DNA from: Clusia tigrina
Taxonomy: Eukaryota; Arthropoda; Insecta; Diptera; Clusiidae
Assembly (NCBI GenBank): GCA_920105625.2
Contig: OV050031.1
Span: forward strand, 74,223,995 to 74,287,994
Reading direction: 5' to 3'
DNA: 64,000 nucleotides
Shown here: positions 9,711-23,656 of the stretch, piece after piece
How the letters are laid out: the number at the start of each line of letters is the position of its first letter
Position numbering within the stretch: position 1 is the stretch's first letter
Program-made: the position numbers and the translations under genes
Notes under the pieces: model-generated
Told to the model about the DNA's origin: nothing
Database searches by the model: none
What the model saw: only the letters and a program-made list of their open reading frames with translations

Positions 9711-12700
9711 GCTCTCTTGTGTTTTGGAAACCGAAAAGTGGTAGTGTTTGAATTCTATGTTAGGGCTCTTGATTTTTCAGCCACGCGCCCGAAAACGGCG
9801 ACAGGACGTCTCTCTCGCCGACAAGCAGATACGGACCCCAACACCCCCAATCGACAGCGGCAGCGACTGAGATGCATACAGAGACGCTGATAGAGGCTGC
9901 GACACCGAATTAGACGCCGACTCAGACGCCGACTCAGACGCCGACTCAGACGCCGACTGAGGCAGATAAGGGTAGATATAGGCATATTGAAGGCAGCAGA
10001 CCCCCCAATCGACAGCGGCAGCGACTGAGAAGCCTACAGAGATGCTGACAGAGGCTGCGACGCCGACTGAAGCAGATAGGGGTAGATATATGCATAGAGA
10101 AGGCAGCAGACCCCCCAAACGACAGCGGCAGCGACTTAGACGCCTACAGCGACGCTGACAGAGGCTGCGACGCCGACTGAGGCAGATACGGGTAGATATA
10201 GGCATAGATAAGGCAGCAGACGCCCCAAACGACAGCGGCAGCGACTGAGACGCCTACAGAGACGCTGCCAGAGATTGCGACGCCGACTGAGACGCCAACT
10301 GAGACGCCGACTGAAGCAGATAGATGTAGATCTATGCATAGAGAAGGCAGCAGACCCCCCAACCGAAAGCGGCAGCGACAGAGACACCTACAGAGACCCT
10401 GACAGAGGCTGCGACGCTGACTGAGACGCCGACTGAGGCAGATAGGGGTAGATATAGGCAAAGAGAAGGCAGCAGACCCCCCAATCGACAGCGGCAGCGA
10501 CTGAGACGCCTACAGCGACGCTGACAGAGGCTGCGACGCTGACTGAGACGCCGACTGAGGCAGATAGTTGTAGATATAAGCATACAGAAGGCAGCAGACC
10601 CCCCAATCCAAAGCGGAAAAGACTGAGACTCCTACAGAGACGCCTACTGAGACGCCTACAGAGACGCTGAAAGAGGCTGCGACGCATACTGAGGCAGATA
10701 GGGCTAGATATAGGAATGGAGAAGGCAGCAGACCCCCAATCGACAGCGGCAGCGACTGAGTCGCCTACAGAGACGCTCACAGAGGCGGCGAAGCCGACTG
10801 AGACGCCGACTGAGGCACATAGGGGTAGATATAGGCACAGAGAATGCAGCACACCCCCAATCGACCGCGGCAGCGACTGAGAAGCCTGCAGAGATGCTGA
10901 CAGAGGCTGCGCCGCCGACTGAGACGCTGACTGAAGCAGGTAGGGGTAGATATAAGCATACAGAAGGTAGCAGAACCCCAATCGACAGCGGCAGTGACTG
11001 AGACGCCTACAAAGACGCTGACAGAAGCTGCGACGCCGACTGAGGCAGATAGGGGTAGATGTAGGTACAGAGAAGGCAGCAGACCCCCGAAATCGACAGC
11101 GGCAGCGACTGAGACGCCTACGGAGACGCTGACAGAGGCTGCGAAGCCGACTGAGACCCCGACTGAGGCAGATAGGGGTAGATATAGGCATAGAGAAGGC
11201 AGCAGAGTCCCCCAATCGACAGCGGTGGCGACTGAGAAGCCCACAGAGACGCCTAAAGAGACGCTGACAGAGGCTGCGACGTCGACTGAGACGACTACAG
11301 AGGCGCTGACAGAGGCTGCGACAACGTCTGAGTCGCCGACTGATGCATATAGAGGTAGATACAGGAATAGAGAAGGCAGCAGACCCCCTCAATCAACAGC
11401 GGCAGCGACTGAGATGCCTACAGAGACGCTGACAGAGGCTGCGACGCCGACTGAGACGTCATCTGAGGATGATATGGGTAGATATAGGCATCGAGAAGGC
11501 AGGAGACCCCACAATCGAAAGCGGCAGCGACTGAGAGGCCTACAGAGACGCCGACTGAGACGCCGACTGCGGCAGATAGGGGTATATATAAGCATAGAGA
11601 AGGCAGCAGACCCCACAACCGACATCGGCAGCGACTGAGAGGCCTACAGAGACGCCGACTGAGACGCCGACTGCGGCAGATAGGGGTATATATAAGCATA
11701 GAGAAGGCAGCAGACCCCCCAATCGACAGCGGCAGCGACTGAGATGCATACAGAGACACTGATAGAGGCTAGGACGCCAATTGAGACGCCGACTGAGGCA
11801 AATAGGGGAAGTTATAGGCATAAAGAAGGCAGCAAACCCCCCCAATCGACAGCTGCAGCGACTGAGAAGCCTACAGAGACGCCTAAAGAGACGCTGACAG
11901 AGGCTGCGACTTCGACTGAGACGACTACAGAGGCGCTGACAGAGGCTGCGACAACGTCTGAGTCGCCGACTGATGCATATAGAGGTAGATACAGGAATAG
12001 AGAAGGCAGCAGACCCCCTCAATCAACAGCGGCAGCGACTGAGATGCCTACAGAGACGCTGACAGAGGCTGCGACGCCGACTGAGACGCCATCTGAGGAT
12101 GATATGGGTAGATATAGGCATCGAGAAGGCAGGAGACCCCACAATCGAAAGCGGCAGCGACTGAGAGGCCTACAGAGACGCCGACTGCGGCAGATAGGGG
12201 TATATATAAGCGTAGAGAAGGCAGCAGACCCCACAAGCGACATCGGCAGCGACTGAGAGGCCTACAGAGACGCCGACTGAGACGCCGACTGCGGCAGATA
12301 GGGGTATATATAAGCATAGAGAAGGCAGCAGACCCCCCAATCGACAGCGGCAGCGACTGAGATGCATACAGAGACGCAGATAGAGGCTGCGACACCGAAT
12401 TAGACGCCGACTCAGACGCCGACTCAGACCCCGACTGAGGCAGATAAGGGTAGATATAGGCATATTGAAGGCAGCAGACCCCCCATTGAAAGCGGCAGCG
12501 GCTGAGAAGCCTACAAAGATGCTGCAAGAGGCTGCGACGCCGACTAAAGCAGATAGGGGTAGATATATGCACAGAGCATGCAGCAGACCCCCAATCGACC
12601 GCGGCAGAGACTGAGAAGCCTGCAGAGACGCTGACAGAGGCTGCGACGCCGACTGAGACGCCGACTGAAGCAGATAGGGGTAGATATAAGCATACAGAAG

Positions 12701-13751
12701 GCAACAGACCCCCAATCGACAGCGGCAGTGACTGAGACGCCTACAAAGACGCTGACAGAGGCTGCGACGCCGACTTAGGCAGATAGGGGTAGATATAGGC
12801 ACAGAGACGGCAGCAGACCCCCGAAATCGACAGCGGCAGCGACTGAGACGCCTACAGAGACGCTGACAGAGGCTGCGACGCCCACTGAGATGCCGACTGA
12901 GGCAGATAGGGGTAGATATAGGCATAGAGAACGCAGCAGACCCCCCCAATCGACAGCGGCAGCGACTGAGACGCTGACAGAGGCTGCGACAACGTCTGAG
13001 TCGCCGACTGATGCATATAGGGGTAGATATTGGCATAGAGAAGGCAGCAGACCCCCTCAATCAACAGCTGTAGCAACTGAGACGCCTACAGAGACACTGA
13101 TAGACTCTAGGACGCTAATTGAGACGCCGACTGAGGCAGATAGGGGAAGTTATAGGCATTAAGAAGGCAGCAAACCCCCCAATCGACAGCAGCAGCAACT
13201 GAGAAGCCTACAGAGACGCCTAAAGAGACGCTGACAGAGGCTGCGACGTCGACTGAGACGCCTACAGAGACGCTGACAGAGGCTGCGACAACGTCTGAGT
13301 CGCCGACTGATGCATATAGGGGTAGATACAGACATAGAGAAGGCAGCAGACCCCCTCAATCAACAGCCGTAGCGACTGAGATGCCTACAGAGACGCTGAC
13401 AGAGGCTGCGACGCCGACTGAGACGCCAACTGATTCAGATATAGGTAGATATAGGCATCGAGAAGGCAGGAGACCCCCCAATCGAAAGCGGCAGCGACTG
13501 AGACGCCTACAGAGACGCTGACTGAGACGCCAACTGAGGCAGATAGGGGTAGATATAGGCATAGAGAAGGCAGCAGACCCCACAAGCGACAGCGGCAGCG
13601 ACTGAGTGGCCTACAGTGACGCCGACTGAGACGCCGACTGAGGCAGATAGGGGTATATATAAGTATAGAGAAGGCAGCAGACCCCCCAATCGACAGCGGC
13701 AGCGACTGAGATGCAAACAGAGACGCTGATAGAGGCTGCGACACCGAATTA

Positions 13752-13859
13752 GACGCCGACTCAGACGCCGACTCAGACGCCGACTCAGACGCCGACTCAG
13801 ACGCCGACTCAGACGCCGACTCAGACGCCGACTCAGACGCCGACTCAGACGCCGACTGA
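13752..13859 (+). repeat. Local expansion: nine tandem 12-mers
   Basis: Eight copies of GACGCCGACTCA are followed by one GACGCCGACTGA, where the usual unit has two or three such modules. The perfect identity of the eight suggests recent slippage or unequal exchange. Confidence 0.95.
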
Positions 13860-16800
13860 GGCAGATAAGGGTAGTTATAGGCATATTGAAGGCAGCAGAC
13901 CCCCCAATCGACAGCGGCAGCGACTGAGAAGCCTATAGAGATGCTGACAGAGGCTGCGACGCCGACTGAAGCAGATAGGGGTAGATATATGCATAGAGAA
14001 GGCAGCAGCCCCCCCAAACGACAGCGTCAGCGACTTAGACGCCTACAGCGACGCTGACAGAGGCTGCGACGCCGACTGAGGCAGATACGGGTAGATATAG
14101 GCATAGATAAGGCAGCAGACGCCCCCAATCGACAGCGGTAGCGACTGAGACGCCTACAGGGACGCTGCCAGAGATTGCGACGCCGACTGAGATGCCGACT
14201 GAGGCAGATAGGGGTAGATATAAGCATACAGAAGGCAGCAGACCCCCCAATCCAAAGCGGAAGAGGCTGAGACTCCTACAGAGACGCCTACTGAGACGCC
14301 TACAGAGACGCTGAAAGAGGCTGCGACGCATACTGAGGCAGATAGGGCTAGATATAGGAATGGAGAAGGCAGCAGACCCCCAATCGACAGCGGCAGCGAC
14401 TGAGTCGCCTACAGAGACGCTCACAGAGGCGGCGAAGCCGACAGAGACGCCGACTGAGGCACATAGGGGTAGATATAGGCACAGGGAATGCAGCAGACCC
14501 CCAATCGACCGCAGCAGCGACTGAGAAGCCTGCACAGATGCTGACAGAGGCTGCGACGCCGACTGAGACGCTGACTGAAGCAGGTAGGGGTGGATATAAG
14601 CATACAGAAGGTAGCAGAACCCCAATCGACAGCGGCAGTGACTGAGACGCCTACAAAGACGCTGACAGAGGCTGCGACGCCGACTGAGGCAGATAGGGGT
14701 AGATATAGGCACAGAGAAGGCAGCAGACCCCCGAAATCGACAGCGGCAGCGACTGAGACGCCTACGGAGACGCTGACAGAGGCTGCGAAGCCGACTGAGA
14801 CGCCTACAGAGACGCTGACAGAGACGCCGACTGAGGCAGATAGGGGTAGATATAGGCATAGAGAAGGCAACAGACCCCACAAGCGACAGCGGCAGCGAAT
14901 GAGAGGCCTACAGAGACGCCGACTGAGACGCCGACTGAGGCAGATAGGGGTAGATATAAGCATACAGAAGGCAGCAGACCCCCCAATCCAAAGCAGAAGA
15001 GACTGAGACTCCTACAGAGACGCGTAATGAGACGCCTACAGAGACGCTGGAAGCGGCTGCGACGCCTTCTGAGGCAGATAGGGCTAGATATAGGAATGGA
15101 GAAGGCAGCAGACCCCCAATCGACAGCGGCAGCGACTGAGTCGCCTACAGAGACGCTCACAGAGGCGGCGAAGCCGACTGAGACGCCGACTGAGGCACAT
15201 AGGGGTAGATATAGGCACAGATAATGCAGCAGACCCCCAATCGACCGCGGCAGCGACTGAGAAGCCTGCAGAGACGCTGACAGAGGCTGCGACGCCGACT
15301 GAGACGCCGACTGAAGCAGATAGGGGTAGATATAATCATACAGAAGGCAGCAGACCCCCAATCGACAGCGGCAGTGACTGAGACGCCAACAAAGACACTG
15401 ACAGAGGCTGCGACGCCGACTGAGGCAGATAGGGGTAGATATAGGCACAGAGAAGGCAGCAGACGCCCCCAATCGACAGCGGCAGCGACTGAGACGCCTA
15501 CAGAGACGCTGCCAGAGATTGCGACGCCGACTGAGACGCCAACTGAGACGCCGACTGAGGCAGATAGGGGTAGATATAGGCAAAGAGAAGGCAGCAGACC
15601 CCCCAATCGACAGCGGCAGCGACTGAGACGCCTACAGCGACGCTGACAGAGGCTGCGACGCCGACTGAGACGCCGACTGAGGCAGATAGGGGTAGATATA
15701 AGCATACAGAAGGCAGCAGACCCCCCAATCCAAAGCGGAAGAGGCTGAGACTCCTACAAAGACGCCTACTGAGACGCCTACAGAGACGCTGAAAGAGGCT
15801 GCGACGCATACTGAGGCAGATAGGGCTAGATATAGGAATGGAGAAGGCAGCAGACCCCCAATCGACAGCGGCAGCGACTGAGTCGCCTACAGAGACGCTC
15901 ACAGAGGCGGCGAAGCCGACAGAGACGCCGACTGAGGCACATAGGGGTAGATATAGGCACAGAGAATGCAGCAGACCCCCAATCGACCGCGGCAGCGACT
16001 GAGAAGCCTGCAGAGATGCTGACAGAGGCTGCGACGCCGACTGAGACGCTGACTGAAGCAGGTAGGGGTGGATATAAGCATACAGAAGGTAGCAGAACCC
16101 CAATCGACAGCGGCAGTGACTGAGACGCCTACAAAGACGCTGACAGAAGCTGCGACGCCGACTGAGGCAGATAGGGGTACATGTAGGCACAGAGAAGGCA
16201 GCAGACCCCCGAAATCGACAGCGGCAGCGACTGAGACGCCTACGGAGACGCTGACAGAGGCTGCGAAGCCGACTGAGACCCCGACTGAGGCAGATAGGGG
16301 TAGATATAGGCATAGAGAAGGCAGCAGAGCCCCCCAATCGACAGCGGTGGCGACTGAGAAGCCCACAGAGACGCCTAAAGAGACGCTGACAGAGGCTGCG
16401 ACGTCGACTGAGACGCCTACAGAGACGCTGACAGAGGCTGCGACAACGTCTGAGTCGCCGACTGATGCATATAGGGGTGGATATAGGCATAGAGAAGGCA
16501 GCAGACCCCCTCAATCAACAGCTGTAGCGACTGAGACGCCTACAGAGACACTGATAGAGGCTAGGATGCCAATTGAGACGCCGACTGAGGCAGATAGGGG
16601 AAGTTATAGGCATAAAGAAGGCAGCAAACCCCCCAATCGACAGCTGCAGCGACTGAGAAGACTACAGAGACGCCTAAAGAGACGCTGACAGGGGCTGCGA
16701 CGTCGACTGAGACGACTACAGAGGCGCTGACAGAGGCTGCGACAACTTCTGAGTCGCCGACTGATGCATATGATGGTAGATACAGGAATAGAGAAGGCAG

Positions 16801-18473
16801 CAGACCCCCTCAATCAACAGCGGCAGCGACTGTGATGCCTACAGAGACGCTGACAGAGGCTGCGACGCCGACTGAGACGCCGTCTGAGGATGATATGGGT
16901 AGATATAGGCATCGAGAAGGCAGGAGACCCCACAATCGAAAGCGGCAGCGACTGAGAGGCCTACAGAGACGCCGACTGAGACGCCGACTGCGGCAGATAG
17001 GGGTATATATAAGCATAGAGAAGGCAGCAGACCCCCCAATCGACAGCGGCAGCGACTGAGATGCATACAGAGACGCAGATAGAGGCTGCGACACCGAATT
17101 AGACGCCGACTCAGACGCCGACTCAGACGCCGACTCAGACCCCGACTGAGGCAGATAAGGGTAGATATAGGCATATTGAAGGCAGCAGACCCCCCATTGA
17201 AAGCGGCAGCGACTGAGAAGCCTACAAAGATGCTGCAAGAGGCTGCGACGCCGACTAAAGCAGATAGGGGTAGATATATGCATAGAGAAGGCAGCAGACC
17301 CCCAATCGACAGTGGCAGCGACTTCGACGCCTACAGCGACGCTGCCAGAGGCTGCGACGCCGACTGAGGCAGATACGTGTAGATATAGGCATAGAGAAGG
17401 CAGCAGACGCCCCCAATCGACAGCAGCAGCGACTGAGACGCCTACAGAGACGCTGACAGAGGTTGCGACGCCGACTGAGACGATAACTGAGACGCCAACT
17501 GAAGCAGATAGAGGTAGATCTATGCATAGAGATGGCAGCAGACCCCCTAATCGACAGCGGCGGCGATTGAGACACCAACAGAGACGCCTAAAGAGACGCT
17601 GATAGAGGCTGCCACGCCGACTGAGACGCCGACTGAGGCAGATAGGGGCAGATATAGGCATCGAGAAGGCAGCAGACCTCCCAATCGACAGCGGCGGCGA
17701 TTGAGACGCCTACAGAGACGCTGACAGCGGCTGCGACGCCGAGTGAGACGCCGACTGAGGCAGATAGGGGTAGATATAGGCATAGAGAAGGCAGCAGACG
17801 CCCCCAATCGACAGCGGCAGCGACTGAGACGCCTACAGAGACGCTGACAGAGGTTGCGACGCCGACTGAGACGATAACTGAGACGCCAACTGAAGCAGAT
17901 AGAGGTAGATCTATGCATAGAGATGGCAGCAGACCCCCTAATCGACAGCGGCGGCGATTGAGACACCAACAGAGACGCCTAAAGAGACGCTGACAGCGGC
18001 TGCGACGCCGACTGAGATGCCGACTGAGGCAGCTAGGGGTAGATATAGGAATAGAGAACGCAGTATAGCCCCCCAATCGACAGCGGCAGCGACTGAGACG
18101 CCTACGGAGACGCTGACAGAGGCTGCGAAGCCGACTGAGACCCCGACTGAGGCAGATAGGGGTAGATATAGGCATAGAGAAGGTAAGCAGAGCCCCCAAT
18201 CGACAGCGGTTGCGACTGAGAAGCCTACAGAGACACCTAAAGAGACGCTAACAGAGGCTGCAACGTCGACTGAGACGCCTACAGAGACGCTGACAGAGGC
18301 TGCGACAACGTCTGAGTCGCCGACTGATGCATATAGGGGTAGATATAGGCATAGAGAAGGCAGCAGACCCCCTCAATCAACAGCTGTAGCGACTGAGACG
18401 CCTACAGAGACGCTGATAGAGGCTAGGACGCCGACTGAGACGCCGACTGAGGCAGATAGGGGAAGTTATAGGC

Positions 18474-20660
18474 ATAAAGACGGCAGCAAACCCCCCAATT
18501 GACAGCGGCAGCGACTGAGAAGCCTACAGAGACGCCTGAAGAGACGCTGACAGAGACTGCGACGTCGACTGAGACGACTACAGAGGCGCTGACAGAGGCT
18601 GCGACAACGTCTGAGTCGCCGACTGATGCATATAGGAGTAGATACAGACATAGAGAAGGCAGCAGACCCCCTCAATCGTCAGCGGCAGCGACTGAGATAC
18701 CTACAGACACCCTGACAGAGGCTGCGACACCGACTGAGACGCCGACTGAGGCAGATAGGGGTAGATATAGGCAAAGAGAAGGCAGCAGACCCCCCAATCG
18801 ACAGCGGCAGCGACTGAGACGCCTACAGAGACGCTGACAGAGGCTGCGACGCCGACTGAGGCAGATAGGGGTAGATATAAGCATACAGAAGGCAGCAGAC
18901 CCCCCAATCCAAAGCGGAAGAGACTGAGACTCCTACAGAGACGCCTACTGAGACGCCTACAGAGACGCTGAAAGAGGCTGCGACGCCTACTGGGGCAGAT
19001 AGGGCTAGATATAGGAATTAAGAAAGCAGCAGACCCCCAATCGACAGCGGCAGCGACTGAGTCGCCTACAGAGACGCTCACAGAGGCGGCGAAGCCGAAT
19101 GAGGCACATAGGGGTAGATATAGGCACAGAGAATGCAGCAGACCCCCAATCGACAGGGCAGCGTCTGAGAAACCTGCAGATATGCTGACGTAGGCTGCGA
19201 CGCCGACTGAGACGCCGACTGAGGCAGATAGGGGTAGATATAAACATACAGAAGGCAGCAGACCCCCCAATCGACAGCGGCAGCGACTGAGACGCCTACG
19301 GAGACGCTGACAGAGGCTGCGAAGCCGACTGAGACCCTGACTGAGGCAGATAGGGGTAGATATAGGCATAGAGAAGGCAGCAGAGTCCCCCAATGACAGC
19401 GGTGGCGACTGAAAAGCCTACAGAGACTCCTAAAGAGACGCTGACAGAGGCTGCAACGTCGACTGAGACGATTACAGAGATGCTGACAGAGGCTGCGACA
19501 ACGTCTGAGTCGCCGACTGATGCATATAGGGGTAGATATAGGCATAGAGAAGGCAGCAGACCCCCTCAATCAACAGCTGTAGCGACTGAGACGCCTACAT
19601 AGAGACTGATAGAGGCTAGGACGCCAATTGAGACGCCGACTGAGGCAGATAGAGGAAGTTATAGGCATAAAGAAGGCAGCAAACCCCCCAATCGACAGCG
19701 GCAGCGACTGAGAAGCCTACAGAGACGCCTAAAGAGACGCTGACAGAGGCTGCGACGTCGACTGAGACGACTACAGAGGCGCTGACAGAGGCTGCGACAA
19801 CGTCTGAGTCGCCGAATGATGCATATAGGGGTAGATACAGGCATAGAGATGGCAGAAGACCCCCTCAATCAACAGCGGCAGCGACTGAGATGCCTACAGA
19901 GACGCTGACAGAGGCTGCGACGCCGACTGAGACGCCAACTGGGGCAGATATAAGTAGATATAGGCATCGAGATGGCAGGAAACCCCCCAATCGAAAGCGC
20001 CAGCAACTGAGACGCCTACAGAGACGGTGACAGAGACGCCGACTGAGGCAGATAGGGGTAGATATAGGCATAGAGAAGGCAGCAGACCCCACAAGCGACA
20101 GCGGCAGCGAATGAGAGGCCTACAGAGACACCGACTGAGACGCCGACTGAGACGCCGACTGAGGCAGATAGGGGTAGATATAAGCATACAGAAGGCAGCA
20201 GACCCCCCAATCCAAAGCGGAAGAGACTGAGACTAATACAGAGACGCGTACTGAGACGCCTACAGAGACGCTGGAAGCGGCTGCGATGCCTTCTGAGGCA
20301 GATAAGGCTAGATATAGGAATGGAGAAGGCAGCAGACCCCCAATCGACAGCGGCGGCGCCTGAGTCGCCTACAGAGACGCTCACAGAGGCGGCGAAGCCG
20401 ACTGAGACGCCGACTGAGGCACATAGGGGTAGATATAGGCACAGAGAATGCAACAGACCAGCAATCGACCGCGGCAGCGACTGAGAAGCCTGCAGAGACG
20501 CTGACAGAGGCTGTGACGCCGACTGAAGCAGATAGGGGTAGATATAATCATACAGAAGGCAGCAGACCCCCAATCGACAGCGGCAGTGACTGAGACGCCA
20601 ACAAAGACACTGACAGAGGCTGCGACGCCGACTGAGGCAGATAGGGGAAGTTATAGGCAT
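18474..20660 (+). repeat. Higher-order satellite block L1 (about 2.2 kb)
   Basis: This run of satellite monomers is repeated in the same order at 20661-23045. A landmark is the variant unit starting GACGGCAGCAAACC at about 18480, seen again at about 20665. The offset grows from about 2185 to 2430 along the block because whole monomers were gained or lost. Limits are approximate. Confidence 0.7.
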
Positions 20661-23045
20661 AAAGACGGCAGCAAACCCCCCAATCGACAGCGGCAGCGAC
20701 TGAGAAGCCTGCAGAGACGCCTGAAGAGACGCTGACAGAGACTGCGACGTCGACTGAGACGACTACAGAGGCGCTGACAGAGGCTGCGACAACGTCTGAA
20801 TCGCCGACTGATGCATATAGGAGTAGATACAGACATAGAGAAGGCAGCAGACCCCCTCAATCGTCAGCGGCAGCGACTGAGACACCTACAGAGACCCTGA
20901 CAGAGGCTGCGACACCGACTGCGACGCCGACTGAGGCAGATAGGGGTAGATATAGGCAAAGAGAAGGCAGCAGACCCCCCAATCGACAGCGGCAGCGACT
21001 GAGACGCCTACAGAGACGCTGACAGAGGCTGCGACGCCGACTGAGACGCCGACTGAGGCAGATAGGGGTAGATATAAGCATACAGAAGGCAGCAGACCCC
21101 CCAAACCAAAGCGGAAGAGACTGAGACTCCTACAGAGACGCCTACTGAGACGCCTACAGAGACGCTGAAAGAGGCTGCGACGCCTGCTGGGGCAGATAGG
21201 GCTAGATATAGGAATGAAGAAAGCAGCAGACCCCCAATCGACAGCGGCAGCGACTGAGTCGCCTACAGAGACGCTCACAGAGGCGGCGAAGCCGAATGAG
21301 GCACATAGGGGTAGATATAGGCACAGAGAATGCAGCAGACCCCCAATCGACAGGGCAGCGTCTGAGAAGCCTGCAGATATGCTGACAGAGGCTGCGACGC
21401 CGACTGAGACGCCGACTGAGGCAGATAGGGGTAGATATAAACATACAGAAGGCAGCAGACCCCCAATCGACAGCGGCAGTGACTGAGACGCCTACAAAAA
21501 CGCTGAAAGAGGCTGCGACGCCGACTGAGGCAGATAGGGGTAGATATAGGCACAGAGAAGGCAGCAGACCCCCGAAATCGACAGCGGCAGCGACTGAGAC
21601 GCCTAGAGAGACGCTGACAGAGGCTGCGACGCCGACTGAGATGCAGACTGAGACAGATAGGGGTAGATATAGGCATAAAGAACGCAGCAGACAACCCAAT
21701 CGACAGCGGCAGCGACTAAGACGCCTACGGAGACGCTGACAGAGGCTGCGAAGCCGACTGAGACCCTGACTGAGGCAGATAGGGGTAGATATAGGCATAG
21801 AGAAGGCAGCAGAGTCCCCCAATGACAGCGGTGGCGACTGAAAAGCCTACAGAGACTCCTAAAGAGACGCTGACAGAGGCTGCAACGTCGACTGAGACGA
21901 TTACAGAGATGCTGACAGAGGCTGCGACAACGTCTGAGTCGCCGACTGATGCATATAGGGGTAGATATAGGCATAGAGAAGGCAGCAGACCCATTCAATC
22001 AACAGCTGTAGCGACTGAGACGCCTACATAGACACTGATAGAGGCTAGGACGCCAATTGAGACGCCGACTGAGGCAGATAGAGGAAGTTATAGGCATAAA
22101 GAAGGCAGCAAACCCCCCAATCGACAGCGGCAGCGACTGAGAAGCCTACAGAGACGCCTAAAGAGGCGCTGACAGAGGCTGCGACAACGTCTGAGTCGCC
22201 GAATGATGCATATAGGGGTAGATACAGGCATAGAGATGGCAGAAGACCCCCTCAATCAACAGCGGCAGCGACTGAGATGCCTACAGAGACGCTGACAGAG
22301 GCTGCGACGCCCACTGAGACGCCAACTGAGGCAGATATAAGTAGATATAGGCATCGAGAAGGCAGGAAACCCCCCAATCGAAAGCGCCAGCAACTGAGAC
22401 GCCTACAGAGACGCTGACAGAGACGCCGACTGAGGCAGATAGGGGTAGATATAGGCATAGAGAAGGCAGCAGACCCCACAAGCGACAGCGGCAGCGAATG
22501 AGAGGCCTACAGAGACACCGACTGAGACGCCGACTGAGACGCCGACTGAGGCAGATAGGGGTAGATATAAGCATACAGAAGGCAGCAGACCCCCCAATCC
22601 AAAGCGGAAGAGACTGAGACTCCTACAGAGACGCGTACTGAGACGCCTACAGAGACGCTGGAAGCGGCTGCGACGCCTTCTGAGGCAGATAGGGCTAGAT
22701 ATAGGAATGGAGAAGGCAGCAGACCCCCAATCGACAGCGGCAGCGACTGAGTCGCTTACAGAGACGCTCACAGAGGCGGCGAAGCCGACTGAGACGCCGA
22801 CTGAGGCACATAGGGGTAGATATAGGCACAGAGAATGCCACAGACCAGCAATCGACCGCGGTAGCGACTGAGAAGCCTGCAGAGACGCTGACAGAGGCTG
22901 TGACGCCGACTGAAGCAGATAGGGGTAGATATAATCATACAGAAGGCAGCAGAACCCCAATCGACAGCGGCAGTGACTGAGACGCCAACAAAGACGCTGA
23001 CAGAGGCTGTGACGCCGACTGAAGCAGATAGGGGTAGATATAATC
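20661..23045 (+). repeat. Higher-order satellite block L2 (about 2.4 kb)
   Basis: Second copy of block L1, adjoining it directly. It shares the order of variant monomers, including the unit with AATCGACAGGGCAGCG (about 19150 and 21345) and the one with CAATCGAAAGCGCCAGCAAC (about 19990 and 22378). Limits are approximate. Confidence 0.7.
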
Positions 23046-23656
23046 ATACAGAAGGCAGCAGAGCCCCCCAATCGACAGCGGTGGCGACAGAGAAGCCTAC
23101 AGAGACGCCTAAAGAGACGCTGACAGAGGCTGCGACGTCGACGGAGACGCCTACAGAGACGCTGATAGAGGCTGCGACAACGTCTGAGTCGCCGACTGAT
23201 GCATATAGGGGTATATATAGGCATAGAGAAGGCAGAAGACCCCTCAATCAACAGCTGTAGCGACTGAGACGCCTACAGAGACACTGATAGAGGCTAGGAC
23301 GCTAATTGAGACGCCGACTGAGGCAGATAGGGGAAGTTATAGGCATAAAGAAGGCAGCAAACCCCCAATCGACAGCGGCAGCGACTGAGATGCCTACAGA
23401 GACGCTGACAGAGGCTGCGACGCCGACTGAGACGCCAACTGAGGCAGATATGGGTAGATATAGGCATCGAGAAGGCAGGAGACCCCACAATCGAAAGCGG
23501 CAGCGACTGAGACGCCTACAGAGACGCTGACAGAGACGCCGACTGAGGCAGATAGGGGTAGATATAGGCATAGAGAAGGCAGCAGACCCCACAAGCGACA
23601 GCGGCAGCGACTGAGAGGCCTACAGAGACGCCGACTGAGGCAGATAGGGGTATATA

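Larger units (their letters stand above)
1..9843 (+). mobile_element. Ty3/gypsy LTR retrotransposon (element 1), 5' end cut by window
   Basis: This is a near full-length gypsy-type element read left to right. In order it has a partial 5' LTR, a shortened leader, gag, pol with protease, RT, RNase H and integrase, a long AT-rich 3' region, a polypurine tract and a 3' LTR. Positions 1-187 match 9559-9745 with one substitution by eye, so the two LTRs are very similar and the insertion looks recent. The element is nevertheless defective. U5, the primer site and part of the leader are missing after position 187, gag has a frameshift near 2305, and pol has a stop at 6355-6357. It inserted into the satellite, which resumes directly after 9843. 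The left flank and target duplication lie outside the window. The order protease-RT-RNase H-integrase makes Ty3/gypsy secure; the exact clade was not determined. Confidence 0.95.
9377..9843 (+). repeat. 3' LTR of element 1
   Basis: The LTR begins TGTTGTGAG right after the polypurine tract and ends CCAACA where satellite sequence resumes. Element 2 has the same start and ends ACAACA before its primer site, which supports these limits (467 bp). The last one or two bases are uncertain because LTR and satellite share C and A residues. It contains a TATA-like box (9682-9689) and AATAAA (9705-9710). The U5 part after 9745 has no counterpart in the 5' LTR of this copy. Confidence 0.85.
9844..23656 (+). 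repeat. Tandem satellite array, segment 1a (122-bp monomer with 12-bp submodules)
   Basis: Head-to-tail units of about 110-134 bp make up this segment. A consensus drawn by eye from this window is 122 bp: 36 A, 33 C, 41 G and 12 T. Each unit has a conserved part (GCAGATAGGGGTAGATATAG, then GCATAGAGAAGGCAGCAGAC, a run of 5-7 C, AATCGACAGCGGCAGC). The other part is built of 12-mers such as GACGCCTACAGA, GACGCTGACAGA and GACGCCGACTGA. Unit length changes mainly by whole 12-mers and by the C-run. The variant with GTCGCCGACTGATGCATATA is common here. No gene was recognised inside. Confidence 0.95.

Noticed and set aside
9800..9843. Resemblance of the LTR end of element 1 (GCCGACAAGCAGATACGG) to satellite (GCCGACTGAGGCAGATACGG)
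   Set aside because: The LTR of element 2 aligns through this region and shows it is LTR sequence. The likeness is short and probably chance.
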